Position numbers and translations under genes: made by a program. Source: Vibrio mimicus CAIM 602 (lineage in GTDB: Bacteria > Pseudomonadota > Gammaproteobacteria > Enterobacterales > Vibrionaceae). From it: DNA of 51,065 nt. The notes beneath the pieces were generated by a model. It made no database searches and had not been told where the DNA came from. It saw only the letters and a program-made list of their open reading frames with translations. The stretch spans positions 1 through 51,065 of the forward strand of contig NZ_AOMO01000025.1 of NCBI RefSeq assembly GCF_000338875.1, given 5' to 3'. Shown one piece after another: positions 17,312 to 25,596 of the stretch. Position 1 is the stretch's first letter; every line of letters begins with the position of its first letter.

Positions 17312-18959
17312 ATGCGAATCATGAAGCTAAAAGCCTTTTCATATAATCAGTTGGTATTTCTGCTGGCAGTCTATTTCGCATTGCCGATCAATCTACCGGT
17401 TTACGCCAAGTTAGAGCAAATCTTCACTCAGGCTTCTCAAATTCATTGGGGGTTTGCTCTTTCTATTCCGCTTTTTTTCCTGTTTGCGCTGAACTTTATT
17501 TTCCAAATATTTAGTTGGCCTTACCTGTTCAAGCCATTCTTCGCCGTACTCTTGGTGGTATCGGCCTTGATAAGCTTCGCGGGTTATCAGTATGGCACCA
17601 TTATCGATCAAGACATGTTGGTCAATGTGTTGGAAACCAACAGTAGTGAGGCGGGTTCTTATCTCACTATTTACTCTGTGCTGTGGTTGCTGTTTTTAGG
17701 TGTATTGCCGGCGCTCTGGTTGCTGTTAACCCCCATTCGCCAAGAGAAAGGCGCGCTTCGCTTTTTGGCGAAAAAGGGGTTATCGATGCTGATCTCTCTA
17801 CTGGCGGTTGCACTGATCGCTGGGCTTTATTACCAGAATTACTCTTCAGTGGGACGCAATAACAGTTCCCTCAAGAAAATGATCATCCCAACCCATTTCA
17901 TCTACAGCACTTTTGGCTTGGTGAAACAGCGCTATTTCACCGAACCTTTGGTTTACAAAATGATTGGAACGGATGCGAAACAAATACCGAGCGCAGTACC
18001 GACTGGTGAAGCACAAAAACCAACTTTAGTGTTTTTCATACTTGGCGAAACAGCACGGGTTCAGAACTATCAATATTACGGTTACCCACGAGACACCAAT
18101 GCGTACACCGAGCCTTATCAACCGATTTTCTTTAAAGATGTGGCCAGTTGTGGAACAGCAACAGCCATCTCCGTTCCTTGCATGTTTTCCAACATGACGC
18201 GCCATGACTTTGATCGCAACCGAGCAGATAACCAAGACAATGTGTTGGACATTTTACAGCGTGCTGGCATCAGTTTGCTGTGGAAAGAGAATGACGGTGG
18301 CGATAAAGGTGTAGCCAAAAATATCCCCTTCATAGAGCTGGCAAGAGATAAGCGAGAAGGATTCTGTGATGGCGATACTTGCTACGATATCGCCATGTTA
18401 GAAAATTTGGATCAAGAGATCGCTCAAGCAAAAAGGCAACCGCATGATCTTCATGCACTTCATTGGTAGCCATGGCCCGACTTACTTTCAGCGCTACCCG
18501 AAAGAGATGGCCACTTATCAACCTGACTGCCCAAGAGCGGATATTGAAAACTGTAGTGTTGAACAGATCGTCAATACTTATGACAACACCATACGCTACA
18601 CCGACTATGTAATGGGGCAGCTGATTGGCAAACTGGAATCACTGCAAGATCGCTACAACACGGCGTTGGTTTATGTTTCCGATCATGGTGAATCACTGGG
18701 TGAAAATGGGCTGTTTTTACACGGTATGCCTTATAACTTAGCACCGGATTACCAAACTAAAGTGCCGCTGTTGGTTTGGATGTCGAAAGGCTTTAGCCAA
18801 AGCAAGGGCATTGATACTAACTGCCTGCGCAGCAAAACAGAGTCATCATACAGCCACGATAATCTGTTTCACTCATTGCTCGGCATGATGGATATTTCGA
18901 CGGAGGCTTACCAGCCTAATTTGGATCTGTTTGCGCAGTGTAGGGCAACGAAGTCTTAA
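17312..18959 (+). pseudogene. eptA: Lipid A phosphoethanolamine transferase EptA, frameshifted at an A-run
   Basis: The first part encodes four or five transmembrane helices and then the sulfatase-fold domain, with FILGETARVQNYQYYGYPRDT (catalytic Thr region) and CGTATAISVPCMFS. It leaves frame after QAKRQPHDLHALHW (stop near 18469). The second part continues MIFMHFIGSHGPTYFQRYP with VYVSDHGESLGENGLFLHG (metal site). Removing one A from the five-A run at 18430-18434 joins them as AKGNRMIFMHFIGSHGP, giving a normal EptA of about 548 residues. EptA transfers phosphoethanolamine to lipid A at the periplasmic face and reduces binding of cationic peptides. I chose the ATG at 17312 because GAGGT precedes it. 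As written the enzyme would lose its metal-binding half. Confidence 0.88.
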
Positions 18960-18990
18960 CACCACCAATATGGACTGGATCTGCAGTGCC

Positions 18991-19023
18991 GGACTCGGAA
19001 TCATTTTCCGAGTCCGTTTTTTT
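18991..19023 (+). terminator. Rho-independent terminator after eptA
   Basis: Ten-bp perfect stem (GGACTCGGAA / TTCCGAGTCC), 5-base loop and a run of seven T. It separates eptA from the convergent two-component operon, whose kinase gene ends at 19022. Confidence 0.92.
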
Positions 19024-20434
19024 ATTCGATATCTCGAAAACGAACCACTAAGGTATTACGCTCATCGCTACGTGGCAAAAGCATAACCTGCCCACCATGC
19101 AGCGCGGCAATATCACGGCAGATGGACATACCAAGCCCAGCGCCATCCCCTTTTTGGCTGTTGGCACGATAGAAGTTTTCAAACATTTTTTCGCGGGTAA
19201 GGTCATCAATCGGTACGCCAGTATCCGACACTTGTACCTCAATCTCATCATCATGGTAGCTAAGCTGCACTTCTATCTGGCTGGCATGGCCGGAATAGCG
19301 GATTGCATTATCCAGCAGGTTTTTAAATAAAATCCCCAGCAGTAGTTCATCCCCCCACAAACGCGGGCTTTCACCACTAAAACTCAACTGTTGATCCTGC
19401 TTAAATGCAATGGGAGCCAAATCAGCAATCACTTGTTTGATCACGTGTGCCAGATCGACGGGCTGTTTCGCCAAGGTTTGTGTGCTTTCTACTTTAGCTA
19501 GCATCAAGAGTTGATGAATCAGACGATCGGTACGCTCAATCCCTTTCAAAATGCGATCTAAATCGTGTTTGAGCTGTTCCGGGTTGGTGCTGCGCAGTGC
19601 ATTTTCGGCATTCAATCTCAGTACAGTGAGCGGCGTTTTCAGTTCATGTGCCGCCATACGGGTAAACCGTTTTTCGCGTTCCCATGCTTGTTCTAACTCA
19701 CTGAGCAGTTGGTTGAGTGTTTCCACCAAAGGGGATAACTCAACCGTTGGCTCTTCAACATAGATGCGATCCAATTTGTGTACACTGCGAATAGCAATAG
19801 CGGATTGGAGTGATTGTATAGGTTGAAAGCTGCGTTCAATCAGCACAATCAAAACCACAATCAAGCAGAAGATTAGAATCAACTGAGGAAGCGCTGTCGA
19901 AGACGCGATCTCATTAACCGCTTCATCGCGGATGCTTTGCTTTTCCGCTACCAAAACATACTCGTCGTTATACCCTTCCGGCTGTGAGAGTTGAAAGTAG
20001 CGCCAACGTTCACCATTGAGGTTGATATCGAAAAAGCCCATCGCTTCTTTGTCTGAACTCAACGGAGGTAAATGAGCATCAGAGCTGAACAGCAGCTTTC
20101 CATCGCGATAAAACTGAAACAGGAAATATTGCTCGTAAGGGTGACCAAATAAGGTGGCAACATCATCGTTGGCTTTGGAAAGGCGCTGGATGTTCTCCAT
20201 CCACTGATCGAAATGTTTTCGCTGATCTTGGGCGGCAAGTGCTTTGCCCGAGACGGAAGTTGCCATGAGTAACAATTTGGCTGATTGCCCAAGGCGGGCA
20301 TCATACACTTCTGCCACTTCATGTTTTGCGTTGGTATAACTGAAATAGAGGGAGATCAGCATCAACCCCGTACTAAGCAGCACAGAGGTCAGGGTGAGTC
20401 GACGTTTAATAGAAAATAGGCGTTTATTTTTCAA
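19022..20434 (-). CDS. Sensor histidine kinase (PmrB/QseC-like)
   Basis: This 470-residue kinase has a first transmembrane helix at about residues 15-33, a periplasmic sensor region to about 183 and a second helix at about 184-200. The dimerisation domain carries phospho-accepting His263 in AAHELKTPLT, and the ATPase has FKNLLDNAIRYSG (N), SDTGVPID (G1) and GDGAGLGMS (G2). The start is a TTG at 20434 that overlaps the response-regulator gene by 11 bases, which explains the weak start codon. It is the last gene of a seven-gene minus-strand operon and lies convergent to eptA. By analogy with pmrCAB, it may sense envelope conditions; the signal is not deducible. Confidence 0.92.
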   Translation of the reverse strand: MKNKRLFSIKRRLTLTSVLLSTGLMLISLYFSYTNAKHEVAEVYDARLGQSAKLLLMATSVSGKALAAQDQRKHFDQWMENIQRLSKANDDVATLFGHPYEQYFLFQFYRDGKLLFSSDAHLPPLSSDKEAMGFFDINLNGERWRYFQLSQPEGYNDEYVLVAEKQSIRDEAVNEIASSTALPQLILIFCLIVVLIVLIERSFQPIQSLQSAIAIRSVHKLDRIYVEEPTVELSPLVETLNQLLSELEQAWEREKRFTRMAAHELKTPLTVLRLNAENALRSTNPEQLKHDLDRILKGIERTDRLIHQLLMLAKVESTQTLAKQPVDLAHVIKQVIADLAPIAFKQDQQLSFSGESPRLWGDELLLGILFKNLLDNAIRYSGHASQIEVQLSYHDDEIEVQVSDTGVPIDDLTREKMFENFYRANSQKGDGAGLGMSICRDIAALHGGQVMLLPRSDERNTLVVRFRDIE

Positions 20435-21080
20435 TCATATACCCCACACCTCGTACGTTTTTAATCAGATTGTCCGGCAGTTTTTTTCGCAGATTATGAA
20501 TGTGCACTTCTATCGCGTTATCACTGCTGCCTTCATCCCATCCGTGTAAAGCTTGCTGCAGCAGCTCTTTGCTCATCACTCTTCCGGCTTGCGTCATCAA
20601 ACTGGCGAGGATTTTGTACTCATTGCGAGTCAATTTAAGGGCTTGCTGAGCGTAATAGATTTCTTGTTTGGAGAGTGAAAGATTGAGTTCCCCGACAGAG
20701 ATCAGCTCTTCCGCACTCCCGGAACTGCGCCGAATGATGAGCCGCAAACGGGCAAGCAATTCTTCTAGGGCAAAAGGCTTACCTATGTACTCGTCTGCCC
20801 CACCATCCAGACCTTTAACACGATCACTGATGTCATCACGAGCGGTCAAAATCATCACAGGTAATGTATACCCCGCGCGCCGGATTTGGCGGAGCACTTC
20901 CAAACCATCCATATCCGGTAGGGTGAGATCCAAAATCAGCGCGGTAAATTGTTCGGTTTTCAATGCGCTGGCAACACCAGCGCCTCTTTCCAACCAATCT
21001 ACCGTGTATCCTTGTCGGCTCAAGGCCACTTGCATCGATTCGCCGAGTAGCGTGTCATCTTCAACTAATAATAAACGCAT
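20424..21080 (-). CDS. OmpR-family response regulator (PmrA/QseB-like)
   Basis: This 218-residue protein has the receiver domain with Glu7/Asp8/Asp9, phospho-acceptor Asp51 (LILDLTLPDMDG) and the conserved Lys in IGKPFA. A C-terminal winged helix with ALKLTRNEYKILASLM and SNAIEVHIHNLRKKL follows (here SDNAIEVHIHNLRKKL). The winged-helix sequence is of the PmrA/QseB type, whose boxes are direct repeats of YTTAA spaced by 11. Such boxes are seen upstream of eptA (17093-17109) and upstream of this operon (25446-25462). I chose the start at 21080 (MRLLLVEDD); the gap to the preceding TPR gene is only 4 bases. Confidence 0.92.
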   Translation of the reverse strand: MRLLLVEDDTLLGESMQVALSRQGYTVDWLERGAGVASALKTEQFTALILDLTLPDMDGLEVLRQIRRAGYTLPVMILTARDDISDRVKGLDGGADEYIGKPFALEELLARLRLIIRRSSGSAEELISVGELNLSLSKQEIYYAQQALKLTRNEYKILASLMTQAGRVMSKELLQQALHGWDEGSSDNAIEVHIHNLRKKLPDNLIKNVRGVGYMIEK

Positions 21081-21084
21081 AACT

Positions 21085-21717
21085 TTATTTGAGGCTCTCC
21101 AATAAATGCGCGATTTCTTTCTGGCGTCCGGCATCCGCTACCTCTCGTTGAGGTCTCGCGGGAGCCTGTTGTGCTTGCAGCAGGTAGTGCTTCGCTTCGG
21201 TATCACGCCCTTGCTGCACCAAAAAATCACCGTAAAAATAATTGGCATCAATGCCATTAGGATTCATGTCCAGCGCTTGCTTTAGTAACTGCTCGGCTTT
21301 TTTATCATCACCAAACGCTACTGGCCAGCCTGGCACTTTATAGTATAACGTTCCCAAACTTGTGTAAGCAGAGCCATCTAATGTGCTGGGCGCTTGTGCA
21401 ATCACTTCTTCAAATAAGCTTTTGGCTTCTTTCACCAAGGATAGTGCGCCTAAGCCGCCTTTAACACCCGCTAATGAAGATTGGTTGATCGCAAGCCATA
21501 CTTTCAACTCAGGATTGTCTCCGGCCATATTCAGCTCTAAACGAGTACGAGCAATAGTCCGTTCAAAACAACTTTCTTGCTCATCAGCCGAAGGGGTTTG
21601 GTATTGGCATTTGGCCCAATCTTTCTGCACTTGTTCTAATGGGGTAATCGCGTAAGCCGCGGTAACATTCCCTACTAGCAAAGTGCTGATACTCATCCAT
21701 TTAAACATAGTGTTCAT
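21085..21717 (-). CDS. Secreted TPR-repeat protein of unknown role
   Basis: This 210-residue protein has a signal peptide (MNTMFKWMSISTLLVGNVTAAYA). The mature part contains TPR-like helical repeats, clearest in LDGSAYTSLGTLYYKVPGWPVAFGDDKKAEQLLKQALDMNPNGIDANYFYGDFLVQQGRDTEA read as a series of short helices. Two cysteines (CQY and ESCFER) could form a disulphide. I chose the ATG at 21717 because AAGGAGATC precedes it. It is placed directly before the response-regulator and kinase genes and probably acts in the periplasm. It could be a sensor accessory or a scaffold for the upstream enzymes; both are guesses. Confidence 0.8.
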   Translation of the reverse strand: MNTMFKWMSISTLLVGNVTAAYAITPLEQVQKDWAKCQYQTPSADEQESCFERTIARTRLELNMAGDNPELKVWLAINQSSLAGVKGGLGALSLVKEAKSLFEEVIAQAPSTLDGSAYTSLGTLYYKVPGWPVAFGDDKKAEQLLKQALDMNPNGIDANYFYGDFLVQQGRDTEAKHYLLQAQQAPARPQREVADAGRQKEIAHLLESLK

Positions 21718-21741
21718 ACACTGATCTCCTTGAACTATCAC

Positions 21742-21805
21742 GCTTTAGTGATTTAAAGCCTCAATGGTTTAAAACTTTAGTGGTTTAAAGCTTTAGCGGT
21801 TTAAA
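21742..21805. repeat. Tandem repeat, four 16-bp units
   Basis: Four head-to-tail units of exactly 16 bp at 21742-21757, 21758-21773, 21774-21789 and 21790-21805, each ending in TTTAAA. Three of the four carry CTTTAGYGRTTTAAA-like sequence. The array lies between the TPR gene start and the SDR gene, and its last unit supplies the final codons and stop of the SDR gene. Confidence 0.9.
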
Positions 21806-22590
21806 AATGACAATAGAATGTGTTGCTGCTTTTTAATGGCTCGGGAAACCAAGCTCGGCAACAGTTGATTTAGACGGACAAACAGCTTTTCAGGCCACCC
21901 GATCCACATGACGGTTTGCTCAGTTTCAATCATTTTCGCGACTTGTGCTGCAACGACTTCTGGCTCATCACTCTGATTGCCAAGGGCACGATTCAACTGG
22001 TTAACCGCTTCGGTATTAAGTGACGTGTTGGTGGCTCTCGGAGCTAGATAGAGTACGTTAACTCCCGTGCCTTCTAACTCACGGCTCATCGCTTCACTGA
22101 ATCGGTGTAACCCTGCTTTGGCCGCACAATACGTGGCATAACCGGGATAACCAATGGCTCCCAAGCTTGAACCAATGTTCACAATCAGTTCCGGTTTACT
22201 TACCCACTGCAAAGCCAAATGGGTAATTTGGATCGGCGTAAATAAATTGAGTGCCAGTTCGCGTTGCACTGACTCCATCGGGCGTCGGGCAAACAAGCAG
22301 AACTGATTGGTTCCGGCGTTATTGATGACCACGCTGATCCGCTCGCCACGCTGACTAAACTGTTCAGCCAAAGTCTGAAGCTGGGCAATTCCTTCTTCGC
22401 GACTTAAATCAGCACTGAGGGTGAGGTGCTTTTCAGCCATCGGCAGTGATTGGCGCAGTGATTCCAGCTTTTGGCTGTCGCGAGCCACCAAAATCAGCCA
22501 TGCTCCACGCTCTGCCAATACACGGGCAATTTGCTCACCAATTCCGCCGGTCGCTCCGGTCAACAACACGTATTGCTGTTTAATGTCCAT
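21793..22590 (-). CDS. Short-chain dehydrogenase/reductase
   Basis: This 265-residue classical SDR has the N-terminal cofactor motif TGATGGIGE (about residues 11-19), NNAG near 90 and the catalytic serine in NIGSSLGAIGYPGY. The YxxxK pair is in YCAAK. A C-terminal hydrophobic/basic tail (KLFVRLNQLLPSLVSRAIKKQQ) suggests membrane contact, as in SDRs acting on long-chain substrates. It follows the haem-oxygenase-like gene by 9 bases. In the operon context it may reduce or oxidise an acyl-derived intermediate; the substrate is unknown. Confidence 0.88.
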   Translation of the reverse strand: MDIKQQYVLLTGATGGIGEQIARVLAERGAWLILVARDSQKLESLRQSLPMAEKHLTLSADLSREEGIAQLQTLAEQFSQRGERISVVINNAGTNQFCLFARRPMESVQRELALNLFTPIQITHLALQWVSKPELIVNIGSSLGAIGYPGYATYCAAKAGLHRFSEAMSRELEGTGVNVLYLAPRATNTSLNTEAVNQLNRALGNQSDEPEVVAAQVAKMIETEQTVMWIGWPEKLFVRLNQLLPSLVSRAIKKQQHILLSFLNR

Positions 22591-22599
22591 CGCTTGCTC

Positions 22600-23283
22600 C
22601 TACGCAGCCTTCTGATTGGTGAGTGGTACTAACTCACGCAGCATCTGGCCATAGAGGTAAAACACCTGATTAGCCGAATGGATAATCGCTTGCTGATCTT
22701 CTTCCGATTCAATCTTGTTCATCAGGGATTCGAAAAAGCGAATATGATCCTGATCGAGCTCACTGTGTGAGGTGAGATAACTCATGGCTTTATTTGGTAA
22801 ATTCAATTGCTGTTTGACCAAACGAGCAATATTGCCGCCTACGCCAACACTGGTTCCTTCAAGCACCCAAACCATGCCAAAAAATCCCATAGGATTGCCG
22901 CGATCAATTTGGTGGTACAGATACGCCACCATCAACTCAATCGGAGTACTCACTCGGCCTTCACCTTGGTTATTCCGCACCGCTTGCGCATCACTCCCAC
23001 AAGCTTGAATGTCATTGAGTATCCACTCTTGGTGGCCTTTTTCTTCATCAATGTACTCGGCAATCGCCGTACGCACCCATTCATAGCGATCATTCAATCG
23101 ACTGCCACAAGCCATCAAAAGCGGAACGGTGTGCTTCACGTGATGGTAGGCTTGCGTCAAAAAGCGTACGTACATGCTCAATGTGATTTCACCTCTGGCA
23201 CACGCTTCAAACACAGGGGCTTGTAACATTTGCTGCTGTGCCGCTTGAGTCTCGATTTGTAAACGTTGAAAAAATGAAGTCAT
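22600..23283 (-). CDS. TenA/haem-oxygenase-like protein, candidate diiron oxidase (HDO superfamily)
   Basis: This 227-residue all-helical protein has the TenA/haem-oxygenase-like fold. Potential metal ligands sit in the order expected for haem-oxygenase-like diiron proteins: His47/His48 in AYHHVKHT, Glu80/Glu81 and His84 in DEEKGHQEW, Glu142 in VLEGTS, His173, and Asp177 with His180 in LDQDHIRFFE. Members of this superfamily perform N-oxygenation, desaturation or oxidative decarboxylation of small or fatty acids. The start at 23283 is chosen because AGGAGAATGATC precedes it and lies inside the last codons of the ligase gene, 2 bases away. The neighbouring acyl-AMP ligase suggests an acyl-type substrate. 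The function is inferred and the exact reaction is unknown. Confidence 0.75.
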   Translation of the reverse strand: MTSFFQRLQIETQAAQQQMLQAPVFEACARGEITLSMYVRFLTQAYHHVKHTVPLLMACGSRLNDRYEWVRTAIAEYIDEEKGHQEWILNDIQACGSDAQAVRNNQGEGRVSTPIELMVAYLYHQIDRGNPMGFFGMVWVLEGTSVGVGGNIARLVKQQLNLPNKAMSYLTSHSELDQDHIRFFESLMNKIESEEDQQAIIHSANQVFYLYGQMLRELVPLTNQKAA

Positions 23284-23285
23284 GA

Positions 23286-24785
23286 TCATTCTCCTAACTG
23301 TGAAGAGGTTGAGGTTGTGAACGACAACTGTTGCCAGCCACAACTGGGAGCAATAAGGCCAGTGCGAAAATCTCGCTGCGCTTGTTCAATCAGTGCACGC
23401 TTTGGGCGACCATTGGCGGTTAACCAGGTTTGCCAAGTGCTCGGCTGATTCACTAAAAGTAAACTTTGGATTTGAGCGTAATCGGGCAAACTGCGATTAA
23501 GCTGCTGTACTCGTTGTTCCATCTCAGGCAAAGGTCGGTCGATAACTGCGGTTAACCCCTCGTCATCATCCCCTACCACCACCAAACGGCATTCAGGCAT
23601 CCACACTAAAGCGCGAGATTCGACCCACTCTGGTGCGATGTTGCGACCAAAACGCGTGATGATGAGATTCTTCTTACGCCCAACAATGCACAGATAGCCG
23701 TTCGTATCGAGAGTGGCGAGATCACCCGTTGCGAGCCATTCGTCCGTAAATGGTTCACCGATATAACCCAGCGCGCGGTTACCACGCACCCACAATTCGC
23801 CATCATCCGCCAATTTGATTTGCAGATGGCTCAGCGGCTTGCCACAACTGCCCGGTTGATCCTGTTGCGGAGTATTCATGCTGACGACAGAAGCACATTC
23901 TGAAAGCCCATAACCTTCATAAGCGGGTATACCCAATGCGCGGGAGGAATGAATGAGTTCAGCCGCAACTCGGGCGCCGCCCACTGCCACCCACTGCAAG
24001 GATTGAGCAAGCTCTGGGGCTTGCTTAACCACATGAATCAAGGCAATCAACAAAGCAGGAGTGAGCACTAAGCTGGAAGGCTGGTATTGCCCGAGAGCCT
24101 GAGCAAAGCGAACCGGAGAAAACTGGCTGGAACCCGATAAGCCCACTTCGTCCCCAAACAGTACTGTCGAAGTGACTCCCAAGAACAGCGGCACATAAAT
24201 TCCTGTAATGTTTTCCAGCAGTGTCGATAACGGCAACATGACTAAGTGCTGCTTGACTTGGGCACACATCTGCTCCGCAATGGCGATGGTGACTCGTTCT
24301 AAGTTCTGCTCACTCAGACACACACCTTTAGGCGTCCCTGTCGAACCCGATGTGAAGGTAATTTTTTGAGTATCGGGCAGAACACGATTCGGTTTATCAC
24401 TTTGATAGTGCCAAGCGTTATACCCTTCTAACTGCACGGTTGGCTCACCCAATTCTGACCAATCACCCATACAGAGATCGACATCCGCTTCATTGAGCAG
24501 ATGCGAGACTTGCTCAGGCGTAAAGAAAGTGGGGACGGGAACCATGACGATGTGTGACCACATAGCGGCTAAATCCATCACGACCCAATCCACGCTATTT
24601 TCAGCGCGTAGCGCAATGCAATTGACTTTCAACTGCTGCAAGTGGTCTGCGGCCTGCTCTACTTGCTCTAACAACTGCGAATAACTTAGGCTGACGCTTT
24701 CTTGCTGCGCGTTATGACCAACGAACGCGATCTGCTGAGGTTGATACTGAGCATGCTGCTGCAAGGCAGCGAGAATTCGATTCAT
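23286..24785 (-). CDS. AMP-binding acyl ligase (ANL superfamily, FadD-like)
   Basis: This 499-residue enzyme has all core ANL motifs: the P-loop FTSGSTGTPKG (about 148-158), YEGYGLSE, the hinge region TGDLATLD, and RKKNLIITRFGRNIAPEWVE. The C-terminal catalytic lysine is in NGRPKR. It should activate a carboxylic acid, probably a fatty acid, as an acyl-adenylate for transfer to CoA or another acceptor. It is 10 bases downstream of the thermostable-hemolysin-like gene and 2 bases upstream of the haem-oxygenase-like gene, so these three are probably co-translated. It is shorter than housekeeping FadD (about 560), which fits a pathway-specific ligase. Confidence 0.88.
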   Translation of the reverse strand: MNRILAALQQHAQYQPQQIAFVGHNAQQESVSLSYSQLLEQVEQAADHLQQLKVNCIALRAENSVDWVVMDLAAMWSHIVMVPVPTFFTPEQVSHLLNEADVDLCMGDWSELGEPTVQLEGYNAWHYQSDKPNRVLPDTQKITFTSGSTGTPKGVCLSEQNLERVTIAIAEQMCAQVKQHLVMLPLSTLLENITGIYVPLFLGVTSTVLFGDEVGLSGSSQFSPVRFAQALGQYQPSSLVLTPALLIALIHVVKQAPELAQSLQWVAVGGARVAAELIHSSRALGIPAYEGYGLSECASVVSMNTPQQDQPGSCGKPLSHLQIKLADDGELWVRGNRALGYIGEPFTDEWLATGDLATLDTNGYLCIVGRKKNLIITRFGRNIAPEWVESRALVWMPECRLVVVGDDDEGLTAVIDRPLPEMEQRVQQLNRSLPDYAQIQSLLLVNQPSTWQTWLTANGRPKRALIEQAQRDFRTGLIAPSCGWQQLSFTTSTSSQLGE

Positions 24786-24795
24786 CTTTCATCAC

Positions 24796-25398
24796 TCACG
24801 CTTGTTTTTGATTAAGGTTTAACTGGTTTAAACGCGCACAACCTTGCACCAGATTTCCTGCCAGTATGCGAGGACTGTGCTGATAGTAAGTGCCCCACAC
24901 TTGAGAGGCATCCGGGATACGAGTGGGCGAAGCTTTAGCAATCAGAGTCGGTTGCAAACCAAAGCGACGCATCAAAGCATGTAGCGGATCGGTCGCGGTA
25001 AAAATGCACCACTCGAATCCCATCGCGACTAACTGCTGTGCCATCAACCGGAAATGATATGCCGAAAGTCCGCGGCCAAAGGAAGCAAGGTGGCCGAACT
25101 CAATTAATCGGGAACGCGGAATTGAGCAAGCAAAGCGGTGGGCAAGAATCACGTCTGCGGGTTCATCAAGGTATTGCTCAAGAAACAGAGGCTCTTGCTC
25201 GGCAATGCGAAAACCACACACAGATTTCATCTCATTTTGGTCAAGTAACGCCAAATAGGCGGGCATGAATGACGTGAGATTGGCGTCAAAGGCTTGTTGA
25301 TAACGCTCATGCACCAGAGCTATCGCCTCATCCCAGCGTGGATGAGTTGGATTAATCACTTCTAATTTGAGATCAGATAGACAAGGTAAGTGTTTCAT
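24796..25398 (-). CDS. Thermostable hemolysin family protein (GNAT-like)
   Basis: This 200-residue protein is recognised as the Vibrio 'thermostable hemolysin' family by the N-terminal HPRWDEAIALVHERYQQAF segment, the central FLEQYLDEPADV and RSRLIEFGHLAS blocks and the FEWCIFTATDPLHALMRRFGL region. Despite the name, the fold resembles N-acyltransferases of the GNAT/autoinducer-synthase type, and there is no signal peptide. Together with the adjacent acyl ligase, an acyl-transfer role is more attractive than a lytic one; this is inference. The ATG at 25398 is preceded by AAAGGGAAAC. It is the first gene of the seven-gene operon and has a PmrA/QseB-box-like repeat 48 bp upstream. Confidence 0.82.
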   Translation of the reverse strand: MKHLPCLSDLKLEVINPTHPRWDEAIALVHERYQQAFDANLTSFMPAYLALLDQNEMKSVCGFRIAEQEPLFLEQYLDEPADVILAHRFACSIPRSRLIEFGHLASFGRGLSAYHFRLMAQQLVAMGFEWCIFTATDPLHALMRRFGLQPTLIAKASPTRIPDASQVWGTYYQHSPRILAGNLVQGCARLNQLNLNQKQA

Positions 25399-25445
25399 CT
25401 GCGTTTCCCTTTGCTTACTCTCTAAGTCAAAAGTAATCCGCTTAA

Positions 25446-25462
25446 CTTAAGAATCCCTTAGT
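25446..25462. promoter_or_regulatory. PmrA/QseB-box-like repeat upstream of the acyl-pathway operon
   Basis: On the plus strand, CTTAAG, five bases, CTTAGT (10 of 12 against YTTAAG-N5-YTTAAG). On the operon's strand it reads ACTAAG, five bases, CTTAAG. It lies 48-64 bp upstream of the first gene, where a response regulator of this family could contact polymerase. Since the operon encodes such a regulator, this could be an autoregulatory site. The match is weaker than the one upstream of eptA. Confidence 0.4.
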
Positions 25463-25511
25463 ACCTAACTAAGAAACTAAAAATCTACTGCACCAAAAGA
25501 TAAGATAAAAC

Positions 25512-25543
25512 TTCAGCGCCGTGTAAACATTCACGACGCTGAA
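25512..25543 (-). terminator. Hairpin after tmcA
   Basis: Stem TTCAGCG / CGCTGAA extended by CGTG/CACG after a one-base asymmetry, followed on the minus strand by GTTTTATC. It lies 54 bp beyond the tmcA stop and upstream of the next operon, so it probably ends tmcA transcription. Confidence 0.6.
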
Positions 25544-25596
25544 AAGACTGAAAATGAAATGACGATAAGCAGACAAGGCCGACTAAAAAGAAGAGG

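Noticed and set aside
18420..18475. Programmed frameshifting in eptA
   Set aside because: The A-run lacks a proper slippery heptamer plus stimulatory structure that I can see; indel error or mutation is simpler.
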